A stretch of DNA of 64,000 nucleotides from Eucalyptus grandis (lineage: Eukaryota; Streptophyta; Magnoliopsida; Myrtales; Myrtaceae), in assembly GCF_016545825.1 (NCBI RefSeq), contig NC_052616.1, positions 682,001 through 746,000 on the forward strand, given 5' to 3'. How positions within the stretch are numbered: the first letter of the stretch is position 1; each line of letters starts with the position of its first letter. The translations under genes and the position numbers were made by a program. Positions 12,331 through 25,551 of the stretch are shown here, in pieces. The notes beneath the pieces are model-generated. The model was not told the origin of the DNA. It searched no databases and saw only the letters and a list, made by a program, of their open reading frames with translations.

Positions 12331-14984
12331 TATGGAAACTAGTCCACTGACTTTCTTCTAAGTGCTGCAAAAGTCTCGTCCGTCCTTAATGGAAGCCAGC
12401 ATATGCTCTTCTCTTTGCACTGGAAAAGAGTCTTCCACTCAAGTCACCACTTACAGGTGACCTATCGTCCAGGTGAACAATGCTAAGCAAAGATAATGTA
12501 AGGTTCAAGAAGTCTCCGCACGAGGGAAACATTTCACTAAACATCGAAATCCAACCTAAAAAGGATTTTTTTTTTTTTTTCCCTAAATATCAATGAATGA
12601 AAAATGGACTTGCAATAAAAACAAAAGCTAAGATAGATGCAGGCTTTGTTTGTGAGGGATAAAACAAGATGAGCCGGCCAAGCACAGAGAAACAGACAAC
12701 CCCAAGCCAATTAAAAGAACACCCACGAATAGCTGCCGATATTGACACATGAATTGGAAGGACCATTGGATTTTCTCTTCTGAAATAAACTTTGGGATAG
12801 AAACAGAAGTAAAAGGACCTAGGAATCTCTGAGGTGGTGCCATGAGAATCCCACAGAACACACCAAACATGCGACAGAATACACGTGGATCCTCTACAAG
12901 GACAGGCCGTCCATCTTGTAACAGATACAATGGACCACTTAGATATGGCACCAATTCGCCTCAATGGCTTCAGATGAAGAGATAAGGCTGATCTCAATGT
13001 TCGAATTTCATATTCTTATTCCACTAATCAAAAGAGCTAAAGTTTATAGATCATGCTTGCTGGTTCCGTCTAATTAACCGCAAGAACAAATGGTGTATTT
13101 CACTCCTATTAGCACACGGGTTTTAACCACCCTAAGTTGGCCATAAAGATCTTCCTCCATACACCGGAACACTCAACAGGTTAGCATTTGTTTCCCTCTG
13201 GAAACAGAAAAAAGTTTTGCACTTTTTTTAAAAGTTAAACAGCCGGACAAGAAATACGGTGGAACACCTCATGCGTGGTCCGGAAGTCGAAATCTCAGCC
13301 ACGTGTGTGTGTGTGTGTGATACTGCAAGATATGACAATGAAGAAAACTTGTCCTCATTTAGACATAAAGTTAGAAAGCATACCTGCAAAATTGGTGACA
13401 ATAATTTCATACTCCTCACCAACCTTGACTTCAGTGAGACCCACTGGCTTTGGATCGACACAAAGCAAAGTTGATGATTCATTGTCTTTCCCTGAGATCT
13501 CAGTCATCGCCCCGAGAGGGATAAATTCAAAGTAGCCAATGTTAGGAAGAACGGCAAAAGAGGCCGACTCCGGCGGCAACTTAGGATTTACATTAGCTCC
13601 AATCCATCCTTCAGACGATCCGTAATCTGCACTTAATAAAGGCAGATCCCCGGCATAGTGCCTCAGTTTCTTTACATACGGCTCCATTGACCCAGTCATG
13701 ATCCCATAAATATACTTGGCGTTTGGAAAAAGCTCCGGTATTACTCCATACCAATTACTCAACCGGGAGCATTTACTGTATATGAGATCAGCCAACTCAG
13801 GGTCTGGCTTAAGCAACTTCGACACAGCCGCTCGAATAGATGTGTCAGTGACTTGACTAGTTAGATCCCCATACCTTATATCATTGCACAGTTCTTTCCA
13901 AACTAATTCGAAGTTTCGAAATGCATGGACGATGCTATGAGCAAATGTGGAGGACACAAACTGGATGTCGTTGCAGAAGATGAGCCCGCACAAGAGATGG
14001 CAATATAAGGACTGGGGGAAATCAGGACCGAAAATCACCTCATCTGGACTGCAGCAAAGAGACTGCATTGCCCTCATAGTACTTTTGAACTGTGCGTTTC
14101 GAAACACATTAGTTGTGGCAGTACCAGCTGCCAGGCCACCTTTGGTTTTAAACTGCTTGCTGCTATAAATGAACTGCAAAGCCTTTCCCCTCCCAATAGG
14201 GTACTCTCTGTGAAGGATAATTGACTTTCAAAATAAAACTTCGCAGCACACATAAAAAATTCAAGACAGTGATGAAGATGATGTCTAGCGTTCTAGAATT
14301 CCACAAAATCTTTGTCTAGAAATCTGGAATTATGTAAATGATAGATTGTGCCCCAAATACAGTATTTTAAATTCATGTAGATCATCCTAAGTCATCTATC
14401 TAAAGGACGGTGCAGATCACAAACAAAAAGGTTAATATTATGCTGAAACTGATTTGAAAGTAGTCGCACAGCCCTGAAACTAGCAAGAAGCTTTTCTTGT
14501 ATACCTGTTTCGAAAGGCAAAAGAGGTTCTGTATATTTGCATGGTTGACTCTACCAGCTCATCATTGAAGGGTACATATTTTGGCCTTCCCTGAGTGGTA
14601 CCGGAACTGCAACGTCATGCAAGAATCAATTAAGGCTACAGAGTCCATTCATTATGGTTTCATAGTAATAGAATCATTGAAGCTCTCGTACCTTAATGAT
14701 ATGGTGGTTATGGGTTTTCCCGTGAGGATTGGGGACGAATCACCGTCCGCGATCCTCTGGATGTAAGGCGCCAATTCCTGGTGAGTAACCAGAGGAACAT
14801 GAGTCTTGAAGCTCTCGAGATCAGTTTTTCCCTTAAGCCCCAATTTCTGCAAGTACTCTGCCTCAGCATTCTCTTCCAAGATCTTCTTCAAGGTCTCTTC
14901 TTGAACCCTTTTGGCGTCTTTAGTCATAGCCTCAAATTCATCTATAACAATGTCAAAATTCACACCTTCCGTTGTGTCCAACAT
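10635..14984 (-). CDS. JAR1: GH3-family jasmonoyl-amino acid synthetase (JAR1/GH3.11-like)
   Basis: Four coding exons on the minus strand (14692-14984, 14505-14606, 13384-14207, 10635-11173) join in frame to 585 residues; Arabidopsis JAR1 has 575. The ATP-binding motifs of this acyl-adenylate-forming family are intact: SSGTTQGRPK at 98-107, YGSSEGW at 327-333 and YRYRLGD at 409-415. The C-terminus, ending SSAF after a CNCLDRSF block, is close to JAR1 from memory. The enzyme adenylates jasmonic acid and conjugates it to isoleucine. The product, JA-Ile, is the ligand of the COI1-JAZ receptor; the enzyme is cytosolic. Intron 3 is unusually long (11174-13383). A 5' untranslated intron is likely: acceptor TTGCAG ends near 15001 and a GTAAGT donor is at 15609-15614. 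I chose the ATG at 14984 because MLDTTEG aligns with the family start. Auxin-conjugating GH3 members are less likely. Confidence 0.94.
11174..13383 (-). other. Long intron 3 of the JAR1-like gene
   Basis: This 2.2-kb intron is bounded by GTATGC and TTTTACAG. It contains a CT repeat at about 12299-12327, a T-run near 12567-12581 and a short GT repeat near 13303-13318. Two overlapping open frames of 135 and 108 codons occur at 12590-12997, but neither shows a domain I recognise. Confidence 0.75.
12299..12327. repeat. (CT)n microsatellite in JAR1-like intron 3
   Basis: About 14 perfect CT units lie within the long third intron. Confidence 0.9.
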
Positions 14985-16560
14985 CTTCAAAATCCCTAGG
15001 CTGCAACATAAGCGAAAAAAAGAAAATGAATATAAGTATCACCAAAGATGAATAGAACAGTGAAAGTACTGATGTGATATGATCCCCTTTAACGTAATCA
15101 GTTACCTTAAGAGGGCCAAGTAGTACATACTCAGACGCAAAAGAAAAAAATACAGATTACGTAGGCATTCAACAAACTGAATTTCTTCGGTGGAGAGAGT
15201 CAAACATGGTAAATTATGTTAAGGTGAAACAGTGGAGGACAGAAGTTTGAATCTTTATAGAAACAAACATTTGGCATCATGCATGAGCAAAGAACATCCA
15301 CTGTAGGAGCTTGTGTCCAAGAAAGACCAAACAAATAAACAGCTGGCATATTGACTTTCTGGGACTTCCTCAAGCCCAGAAGAGTGAGCTTAACAAGAGC
15401 AGATTCAAAGTTCCCATTAAATCTCCAGGTTCAATAAAAAAAGTAAAAAGAAGTATATGCTCTGCTTCATAATTGAAAGGCCAGTAGAAGAATATACTCA
15501 TTCAACGATCAACATAAGAAACCATGGAATATAGCCAGACGAACTTATTGGGTGAATCTCAAACAAACGAAAACTAATAATCTCCCAGAGACTAATGAAG
15601 CATGAGAAACTTACATGCCACAAGAACCAGTTCCTCAGCCCAAGTTTGGTGAAAGCAAGAAGTGCGGTATGAATTCCAACGTCTTTCGTTTTCTTTCCCT
15701 CCGTTTGGAAGTGGTCGACTCAGTCAACCATTCAGAATTTTCGTGGAAGCTGCACCGGTACTCGCTTCAATGAACCGGGATGGTGCTGCAAAGCACGAGA
15801 AAACAGAGATCAACGACTAACAGAGTTGGCGAATAGTCCAAACTGTATATATTGAGCCAAAGCCGAAAGCGAAGATTAGTTTCGGAATTGACAACCCAAG
15901 AACACAAACGGAGAATGGAAAAAAAGCAGACTAGAGAAGGAGAGAATTAAGGTCAACAAGAGGCACCAACGCGAACGCACGCACGCACAGAGGCAGAGGC
16001 ATGCGGAGGCGGGCAGTACCCGTCAACTACAGAAGGAAACGAACTCATTTAACTTGTTCTACAAGAAAAAAAAGGAGGGGACTAGCAAGCAGAGAAGGAG
16101 CATGAATTCAAGAACACGAGCAATGGGTGAATGGAAAGGAAGAGGGAGGGAGGGGAGGGTACCCAGAGGGAGTCAGAACTCTGAGAGGAGCCCGATTGCA
16201 GTCAAAACGAGGGTGTTTTTATTGGGGGGAGAAAGGAGGGGGGGTGGGGGAGGAGTTGGGTGTGTAAATCTCGATGTAGACGAGGCCAAAACAGGGACAA
16301 ATGAAGCCAATGTTTGCAAAATGCATCACCGACTCCGATGACACACCCTTGTCTTCTTCTGCATTATTTACTCCACAGAGAGAGAGAAGGAGACAGAGAG
16401 AGAGACACGGAGAGAGAGAGAGAGAGAGAGATCGCGTTGTAATCGTTTGATTGTTGGTCTCCATGTGTGTCGTGACTGTTTGTTTTGTTTGTATGGCCTC
16501 TCCATGTCAAGCGGGAGAGGGAGAGGAAGAGGAAGAGTTCAATGAGTGGAGATTCGCTCG
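14985..16560 (-). promoter_or_regulatory. JAR1-like 5' leader, leader intron and promoter region
   Basis: Upstream of the start codon the sequence has a clear acceptor at about 15001 and a matching GTAAGT donor at 15609-15614. This suggests a non-coding first exon from 15615 upward. GA-rich repeats at about 16376-16431 are typical of leader sequence in this window. No transcription start can be fixed. Confidence 0.45.
16376..16431. repeat. Imperfect (GA)n microsatellite
   Basis: Interrupted GA tract upstream of the JAR1-like gene, perfect over 16411-16430. Confidence 0.85.
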
Positions 16561-18263
16561 GCTGGCACCATGCGAAAGCGGAAAATCAGGCAACTACTGA
16601 TTCTCTGCAATTTTTAACCTATTTTGAACATTATCTCATCAGAGTTGGCTAACCATCTCCCCCCAAACCCAAAAATATATATACGTATTATTGCCTTTCC
16701 CTTTCATTTTTATACTCGACTTTTTTAATTGATGAGTCTTGATTTTTGGAGCATTGTTCATTCACTTAAATACACGAGAGAAAGAGAGAGAATTAACAAA
16801 ACTTTTTACATACATTGTTTATAATTACTCCCGATATCATAATATCTTTTCGAATGCGACCCTGTACAAATCATGGATTTAGTTAGTACATGGCGTGAAG
16901 CAAAAATGAAGACGGGCGAACGTAGATGGTCATAATGTCGACACACGCCCCAAACATCACGCATGAGCTAAGCACAAAACATACGACGCTTGTAATTTCG
17001 TCATTATTCAAAAAGTAAAAGAAACTTGTAAATGACCAATCAAAGATATAATATACACCCCTTGTTTGTAAAAAAAAAGTTTGTCGATTTCCCTATCTTC
17101 AATTATTTTGTTCAAATTCATTATGAATCGTCAAATTCTCATCATTGGCCAAAAGATTAGAGCAGTTAGGAAAATGCGTGTCGCTTGCCCATTAGTTCAA
17201 AGGGTTCTAAATCAATCAAAAAAAATAAAAATTTGCTCCACTTATCCACTGTTCCAAAAGAGCATAGAAGAAACTACATGAGCGGAGCTAGTGCTCGAGG
17301 TCTAGTCATATGTAAAAACAAACTCAAAAGTTTTGGTGTTCGCCCCATCTTGTATTGAATAATCACCCACTTCATCCATTTTATTTAGTAACTATCTTTT
17401 TCTTGCTCCGCATGCATCTCGTGGTCAAGAGAAGGAAATAAAATTACCTGAGATCAGCACATTTAGTTGAAGTCAAAGAACAAAGTGGTCAAAGGTGTAC
17501 TTATTTTTTGAAAAATAAATGATTTGGAAAAAAAAAAAAAGTTCTTAAAAACAATTGTTTGTTAAAAAAATTAAAATATTTTTCATAAGTTAATTATTTT
17601 AAGGGATCGTTTTAAAAATTAAATTAAATTATTCATTTTTTCACGAAATAAAACGGAGGCTAAAATTAAACTCGCAAATCCCGAAATGGTGACACGTCAG
17701 CACGACCAACTCAAATGGATGTATTTGCTGCCGGCAAAAGAAAATAAAATAAACAAATTATGGAATTGTGTGGCCGCGCGTCAGCAGAACCAACTCAAAT
17801 TAATGTAATACTTGCTGACAAAACAAAAATAAAATGCATTTTTTCCATTGGTTTTTCTCGAAGGGGACAGGGATAAGCACGTCCCTTCTCACGTTGGATA
17901 AGCAAAAATTAAAGATTTAGTTTTGAAGAAATTGACACGACAATCATCTTGTATTCTAATATGGTAAGCAGGATTGTGAGGAGCTCAAAATATCATCAAT
18001 GTGGGGAAACGTCATGCATGAGCGTGATTCAAATACATGCAACGTTTTTTTTTTTTTTTTTTTTTATTCGGTGGATCATCCATATATATATATATTACCA
18101 ATTGTTCACCAATTGTATAGAACAATTATGGGAGGTCCCCCATCCCCCAATCAGATCCATTCTCTCTTTTTATAAGCTGAACTTTTAAACTTTCGAACTT
18201 CCTTATTGTTTTTATAAGGGACGGCCATGCTTGTTCGGTTTATGTCTCTCGACTAGAAGGTCA

Positions 18264-18389
<126 letters not shown>

Positions 18390-19212
18390 TTAATAGTAGA
18401 ACATTGATTTTCTTAATTCCATAGCATCGTTTAGCGTTATAATAAAGGAAAACATTTTGTAAAAAATCATTTTATAGGAAAATATTTCCACCTTTTTGGG
18501 TTAAGGAATTCATTTTCCTAATAATAAGCAAAGCATGTTTTCTTTGAGTGTAAATGATTTTACATTGATCGATCATATTTGGCAAATTAAAATCGTGAAA
18601 GTTCAGGAAATTAATTCGCAAAAAATGCTTTCACTCAAACAAAAAATCCTTGCTATAAATAACTTTCATCGCATTGAAATTGGTATGATCGAAAAATTTA
18701 GTTGCACGCTCAAACGGTAGCTCAAGTAAGTAAAACCATTTTGGGCAATGTATCTGGTGCATTTATATATTTCTTTCTGACGTATAACAAAAGATTAACA
18801 TGCAAATTCAGTTATTCTGTCAATATGATCACATGAAATGTTTTCCTCTTTTTCCTTGATTTTTGATTGCATAAATATCATCAATTCTGTCATAAACACC
18901 ATTCGCAAGATTAGAATCCAGAAGTCAATATGGAGGTGCAATTATTCACTCATTCTTAATGACGGTGCAAAGTTGTTAGGGTCTACAATGTGGCTGATCT
19001 TGAAATTCGGTCAATTTAATTTTGCCTATGAAGATCCAGAGGATCTTCATTTATACTAGTTTAAATGGGGGGCACGGTTAATATACACCAAGAAGGAAAA
19101 TGCGATAACGATGGGATGGACGATAGTGTTTTTCATCCTTCTTATCATTTCCGGAGCCTTCCTTCATTTGAGAATGACATGGGCTAGAGGCAATAGCCTT
19201 ATCTGCGATCCC

Positions 19213-19216
<4 letters not shown>

Positions 19217-19249
<33 letters not shown>
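19217..19249. repeat. (CT)n microsatellite
   Basis: About 16 perfect CT units in the gene-free region. Confidence 0.9.
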
Positions 19250-19254
<5 letters not shown>

Positions 19255-21675
19255 TTTATATGTGTAGCTTTTTCGTGCGTGCGCTTGCTGGAATTGGGTG
19301 GGCAACATCTAAATCCAGCATGAAGATCTGCCATTACCAAGAATCTGTAGTGCTATTTGGAGAAGTTGGGAGCTTTTTTTCTGGGTATTGCATCTTTTGT
19401 GATGGAGCCATCCTCAGCCGTGTTTGGTGCCTCGATCATTTTTTTTTTTCACTTGTCACCAATTTTTTCTGTCATCGGGCATTTCTAACATATCCCTCTT
19501 CTTTTATTTTTCTCTTTCTTCTCGTCACTTTTCGAATAATGCATGACATATTTCTTTCAAAGTTTATACTTCTCTCCATTAATGACAAGAGAAAATTCTC
19601 TCTAACAAATCTCCTAAATGATTCATCAACATTTATATAAGTAAATGATTGAATCTGCACGTGGATGATATATACATATTTATATCTCATCAATCACAAG
19701 ACTAGCAAGTCGTCCGGAGAAAAGATCGCCAGTCTCTTATCAACACAACGCTCATTGAAATTTACCAATAAAGAAAAGAATCCGTATATTTTTGGTTCGG
19801 AAATAGAATTTTATCTCTCTTAAAAGAAAGGAGATACCATGACATGAGTGCACACAAACGTACAAATTGGGGGGTCACTCTCCATCTCCATCTCCATCCC
19901 CGTCCACATCCCGAACCTAACCCAAAACCACATGCCAATGTAGGTTCTCACAATACACGCGCATGTTTTCATGCACCAGATGCCAATGAGGTTTTATACC
20001 CAAAAAGAAAAGCACGTGCTTTTGCATGCCCTTAAATCCTAAATGATTTCTTCTGACCAAAAAAAAAAAATCCTAAATGATTTCTAAGCCGTCTTATCAA
20101 AACCTCTAAAATCTTTCATCACAGACTTGAGGTAACGAATCAAGATATATATAATTCATGCTTTTTAATGACGTAATATCACTAATAAACACTCTGTGTT
20201 TATAAATAATAGTAAACATAAGCAACACTTGATCAATGATATGCATCCACATGTTTCTTGGTATGAACATTATATGAAAACTTTCTCGCATGATAGTATG
20301 AGAGGAGTAATATTGTCTTCATGAATTACAAGATATGCAGAGGTTGGTCCAACCTAGCGAGAACGACCCTATAAAAGGATAAGTTTTCCATCCAAACCTT
20401 GCCATAATACCTTTTGGCCCACAAAATATTTTTGGGATTGAACGTTTCACGAAACATACATGGGACAAAGTAAGGTACTATAAGTCTATGTCTACAAAAC
20501 CAAATGCTACCTAAGTCTCTAAAAAGGAGGTACTATAAAAGTCTAGCGCATATTTTGCGCACGTCACGAAATTGCCTTTGCTCGTCCCAGGCCCCAATAG
20601 CCCATATTCTTTGACTGCATAATTAACCATCTTTCTGATTTCCGTCCCTAGATTATGAATACATTTTTTATGTTTATATTCAGGCAATCGCATCCCTTGA
20701 CCCGTTGCCCATATACCATTTTGAATCAACATATGTATTTCCGCTTAGAGAAAGCTTCATATATGATTTGAAGGAACTCTCAGCTGCCATTTTTGGAGCA
20801 TACATGAGACTAATCAATCTCTGATCAGAAGCATCGACAGTTAAAGAATAATAAAGCAGAAGACAGAATTGTGAAATTTATGTACATTTCAACGTATCAT
20901 TATAAAGAATACATAAGTTTATTTATAGATTTTATGAAATGACCAAATAAGATAACATATCAATCAAAATATACGCAATCAAATAAAGATATCTACACAA
21001 GCTTGAAAGATACCGAAAACCGTCGTAATTATCCTAAATATCTTTAAAGTTGACAATCACTTAAAATTGCTTACCAAACGGAGCGGTAAGATTTATAGCC
21101 CTGGTAACGTATGACTGAGTAAATGGAAGAGAAGCCAATTTAATGAGGTGATTGATGTGACATAAAGTAATTGCTGATCAAACCGCTTATTGTAGGGAGA
21201 AATATGATCTGAATGGGAATAAATGGAATCAAACTTTAAATTGTAATAATATTCCCTTTAAGGAATTATTTGCCCTCTGATATTACTAATGGTTACTAGC
21301 AAAAAAATTTCAAGATACAATACAATCTCGATTGAGAATACCAATTAGCAATTTTAGTATTTCTACAAAATTTCTCAAGAAAAATAATTGATATAATGGC
21401 CGTAATTTTTTGGAAAGAAAATTCAAAACTTGACTATCATTCATTCTAAAACCAATGTACTTATCTTAGTATTAATGAATAGAGACAACCCTTCGAAAAA
21501 TATTGCAAAGTGAACATGTACGTTCACATGGGTTACCTTGAAAGATATATTAAAAATCCAAAATAAAAAATAATATAATTTTTTTAATTCTAAATTTCAT
21601 AACTTTTGAAAATACGTATTGAATAAATTCAACCTTTCAAAGGTTGTGACATTATTAGCAAAATAAATGCACGAA

Positions 21676-21721
21676 AATAATAATAATAATAATAATAATA
21701 TTAATAATAATAATAATAATA
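21676..21721. repeat. (AAT)n microsatellite
   Basis: AAT trinucleotide repeat of about 15 units with one interruption (ATATTAAT). Confidence 0.9.
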
Positions 21722-21984
21722 AAGAGAGAGGATTAGTACTAATTATTATCCACGAGCGTGCACCTAATAATCATGCATTCGCATGTGGTTATTGTGAATC
21801 TAACCCACAATTCATTGTCTTCATTTGAGCAAGCCTAAAGACACCCACACTTATATAGTGGTTCATATCCTTCCAACTTTTTTATATGGGACAAGGAAAA
21901 TCATTATTTTGTTTATTTTACAAATAAACAATGACACTTGTTACAACGAGGAATTTTTATTGTTGTCAAAACCACTTAGAAGAT

Positions 21985-22340
21985 GAGTGATAGACCCGTC
22001 AAAATGGGTCATTGACCCACTTATTAATCCACATGGGTGTTAAATGGGGTATTAAATGTTCCATAAATAGGTTTACAACTTATTTAGACCCAACCAACAT
22101 TTATGATTCTCTATTCTTTTTTTTCAATCCTCATTCAATCTCATACTTACTCCACACTCTTACCTCAGTTTGGGTATGAATTCTTAGGTTCAACATGTAA
22201 GTGTTTTAACAAAATGGGTGAGGGTCAGATATGTGTCATTAGATTTGTATTGCATGTAAATATATCAAAACATATTAAATGGATTTATTTGGATCGAACC
22301 ATTTTCAACTTGACCCATCCGTTTGGCGAGTTTAAGTGAT
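21985..22340. mobile_element. Possible hAT-like non-autonomous element remnant
   Basis: The segment repeatedly carries GACCC/GGGTC words (GACCCGTCAAAATGGGTC near the left edge, TTGACCCATCCG near the right edge). This pattern is common in short non-coding plant hAT-type elements. The ends are only loosely inverted and I could not define a target-site duplication. Confidence 0.3.
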
Positions 22341-24009
22341 AAGTGGTCTATATGCTTTTTTTTTGCAATAAACCATAAGTCGTGTGTGCATTACGTGCAA
22401 CTCGCTCTTACTCGAGTCGGATTAAAACAATGAGGCCACTCATGACATTAAAAAGGAAAAGCGCAAAACTAATTAATATAATGGGGTTATCTTATTCGGA
22501 GAAAACGTTCGATATGCTTACACGTCAAAAAAAGAAGCACAAGATTTCGTATTCAAATGCACGCGACGGTTATTTTATGTCAAATCTTATGAGTCGCCTA
22601 CCATAGATCGAACAGGAAAATATTATATTGAATATATATAATCTACTATAACTTATCTAAAATAGGATATCATATATATCACAACAAATAGAGATATATA
22701 TATATAAAATAAAATAAAAAATTGTTGGGTTGAGTGAGTGTGTGGGAAGAAACATCAGGAAACACCAAAGGGATGACGAGTTTCCATCAACAAAGGAGTG
22801 GTGGCACGAAAGTGGACTCTCTTTTCCCAAGCATTTCATGCCACTTGAATCACAACATTCCAGTGACTCACCTTACTTTGGATCATGGGAGTCTACTCCA
22901 TTTTGGATTTAAGCAACAAGTGGACCTAGCCTTTTCAGCTACTCAGGTGCTTTATTTAAAAAAAAAAATTAATAATAATAATGACGTTACTTAAGAAACA
23001 TATAACCTCATTCTCCAATTGTTAACTGAAAATTAGATAATTTAGGATGCCTTTTAGTTCACGGAAAATAGAGGATTTAAAATATATATATTTTTCTAAT
23101 AATAACGCTCCTGAAGATGAATGAATGAAGAATATTTTTATCATCGTGAATATGTTTAGACATAAATCATTGTTGATGATGAAAAAATGTTTAATGACTA
23201 TTTATTTCAAACGATATAAACAATTATTTTTAGAAAATTATTTTATAAATCGTTCATTTTCAATGAAACAAATTAGAGCATTAAAGTGCGTTTGTTTTGC
23301 GGAAACGAATGATTTTGGAAAATAATATCCTGAATATAATCACATGTATTGCCTACAAAATTTAATGGACAATTTTTTTTTTAATTATCTATGAAAATGT
23401 TTTGATTTAAGTTATTATTGATAATGAAGTACTTTTTATTAACAAATTGCCTCAAACGATCATTTCTAAAATGATATTTTTAAATTATTTATTTTTTAGC
23501 AAAATAGATAGAGCCTTCAAAAGGGGAGATTCTCCTCTCAACGACATGCTCTCACTTTGATTTTTCAAATAGGAGAAGGAAAACGATATAAAAAAAGAAA
23601 AAAACGCAATAGAAGCTCGATTCCACATTTGACGACATTTTACATCGTGTTCGGAAGGATTTTTTTTTTTTGGTGATCTACTATTTTTTCATTTTACTTA
23701 AAAAGAAAAATAAAATATGCAGATATGTTACAACCGCAAGCTTTTTCTTTTGCTCGGATTTATTGCACGGGGCGTGCAAAGGTCAAATTGGTGGCTTTTT
23801 TTTCTGTTTGGGAAAGCATACAAATCACGTCGATTTGATCTTTAGTTGAGGTGATAGGACCCGAATCGGTAAAACCCCACTTCTCTCTCCATTCTTTCGG
23901 AAAAGTTGACATTGCCCTTTTCAGCTCTTATCCAGTTAAATCAAGTCATTATCATAGAGTAAAATATAGCCTATAAATAGCTAGTAAAACTGCAAAAATC
24001 AAAGAGCAA

Positions 24010-24400
24010 TTAAGTTGTGGATTTTATAAAATAAAATAAAAATTTAATATCACGAGTAATTTTAAATTTATATATATAATAAATTTATTCTAGATTAATT
24101 TTTTATCACAAAAAGTCCTAAATTTATACACTGAGATAAATTTAGCATATGTTAATTTTTATTAAATTTTACCATCAAATTATCGAGTTAGATAATACAT
24201 GACAATTAACGAATAAATCAGTTTTGGATTTTACCTCAGTTTATAGATTTTCGTGATATTAATCTAATTTAACGGAAATTAATGAAAATAAATTAGTCAC
24301 AAATGTATTATATTTGGATTTTTGGTGGTAAAAAATTAGTTTGGGTAAATTTATACTAATTAAGGAGTTTTCATGGTATTAATCATTTTTATAAATAAAA
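24010..24400. mobile_element. AT-rich MITE-like element
   Basis: The left part (ATATCACGAGTAATTTTAAA) and the reverse complement of the right part (TTAATACCATGAAAACTCC) are weakly related. Between them are internal repeats of TAAATTTA/TTTTACC-type words. It resembles, from memory, a short repeat frequent in Myrtaceae genomes. It is non-coding. Confidence 0.4.
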
Positions 24401-25551
24401 TACCTTCCCGTATAAATGTTACGGTTAATAACATATCAATTGTCTTATGACATGTCGATGCTTTAAAAGTCGAATATTCCCCTGGGAAGCATGTTTTAAC
24501 AATCGCAAGATGGGCATTGATTTCTCGTGTTGCCATGCAGCATGAATCTCGGGGCGCCCTCCGATCTCGGAAAATTGGATCAATAGACGCAAAAAGGCGA
24601 TGATAAAAGTCGTTTTCAGCACGATCGATGGGATTCTTTTGGCATTTCTACTGTTTGTGTCGAGCAAGGGAAGGACAATGGCATTTAGGTTTTCCTCCAT
24701 GCAATCATGGTTTGGACCTTCAAGATCGACCGAGTCTTAAAGCCGTCCGAATGGGAAAACTCGAGCGCCCGCAATTTCGAGCAGATGGACCGACATCTGG
24801 GTGGCGTTATGCGCAGACAAAAGGAGAGTTTCTCAAGGGACTGCCGCAAGTGCATGCAACGAAAAACAGGAAAATGCATGAACGAGGTCACCATCCCGCC
24901 GGAGCGCAGTAAGAGAGCGTGGCACGAGGCGCACGTGAAATGAAAAAGTTGCGGGGAAGGCGTTGAAGGGTCTTTGATTAGGATGCATCGACGACTCGCT
25001 TTGCCGCTTTCCCTTTTCTTCCTCAGCACAGTGATTGTAATGCTTGCTTTTTTTATTACCGTGTGCGTACGGTAGATCACGAAGGTATGATAGATTGGAC
25101 TTGCGTGAGGAATTCAAGCATTGAAAAAAACGGAGTTCTCGATATTGCGTTAGGTCCTATCTCATTAATAACTCGAGGAAATCGATCCCTGAAAAAAAAA
25201 AAAAGAAAAAAAAACGGAAAGCAATGCTAAAATCGTATGTATAGTTTATAATCAAGAAGAAGCGAAGCTAGCTTGAACACGTCATGTTTAAATGATTCGA
25301 TGTATCTTTAGCTTCCTCGACAAGAAAACGACACGCCTAACAAGGCGGGTCGTACGATGCAGCACGATTGGCATGATTGTTAAACGCATTGCCGAATTTT
25401 TTGGGAGTCGGCATAGCACAATACGCTAACCCATTTCATGAGCTACGTTTCCGCAAGTGCGTTTCTAATTTACCCATCATTATTTTTTTATGTGAGTGTC
25501 GCTTTTATGAACTCCTAAAAGGATGAAAAGAATTTTAAAGATGAGTATTTT

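Noticed and set aside
12590..12997. 135-codon open frame and an overlapping 108-codon frame on the minus strand
   Set aside because: Both lie wholly inside the JAR1-like intron, show no recognised domain, and overlap in different frames.
20511..20732. 73-codon minus-strand frame
   Set aside because: It has no family match I can name and lies in decayed intergenic DNA.
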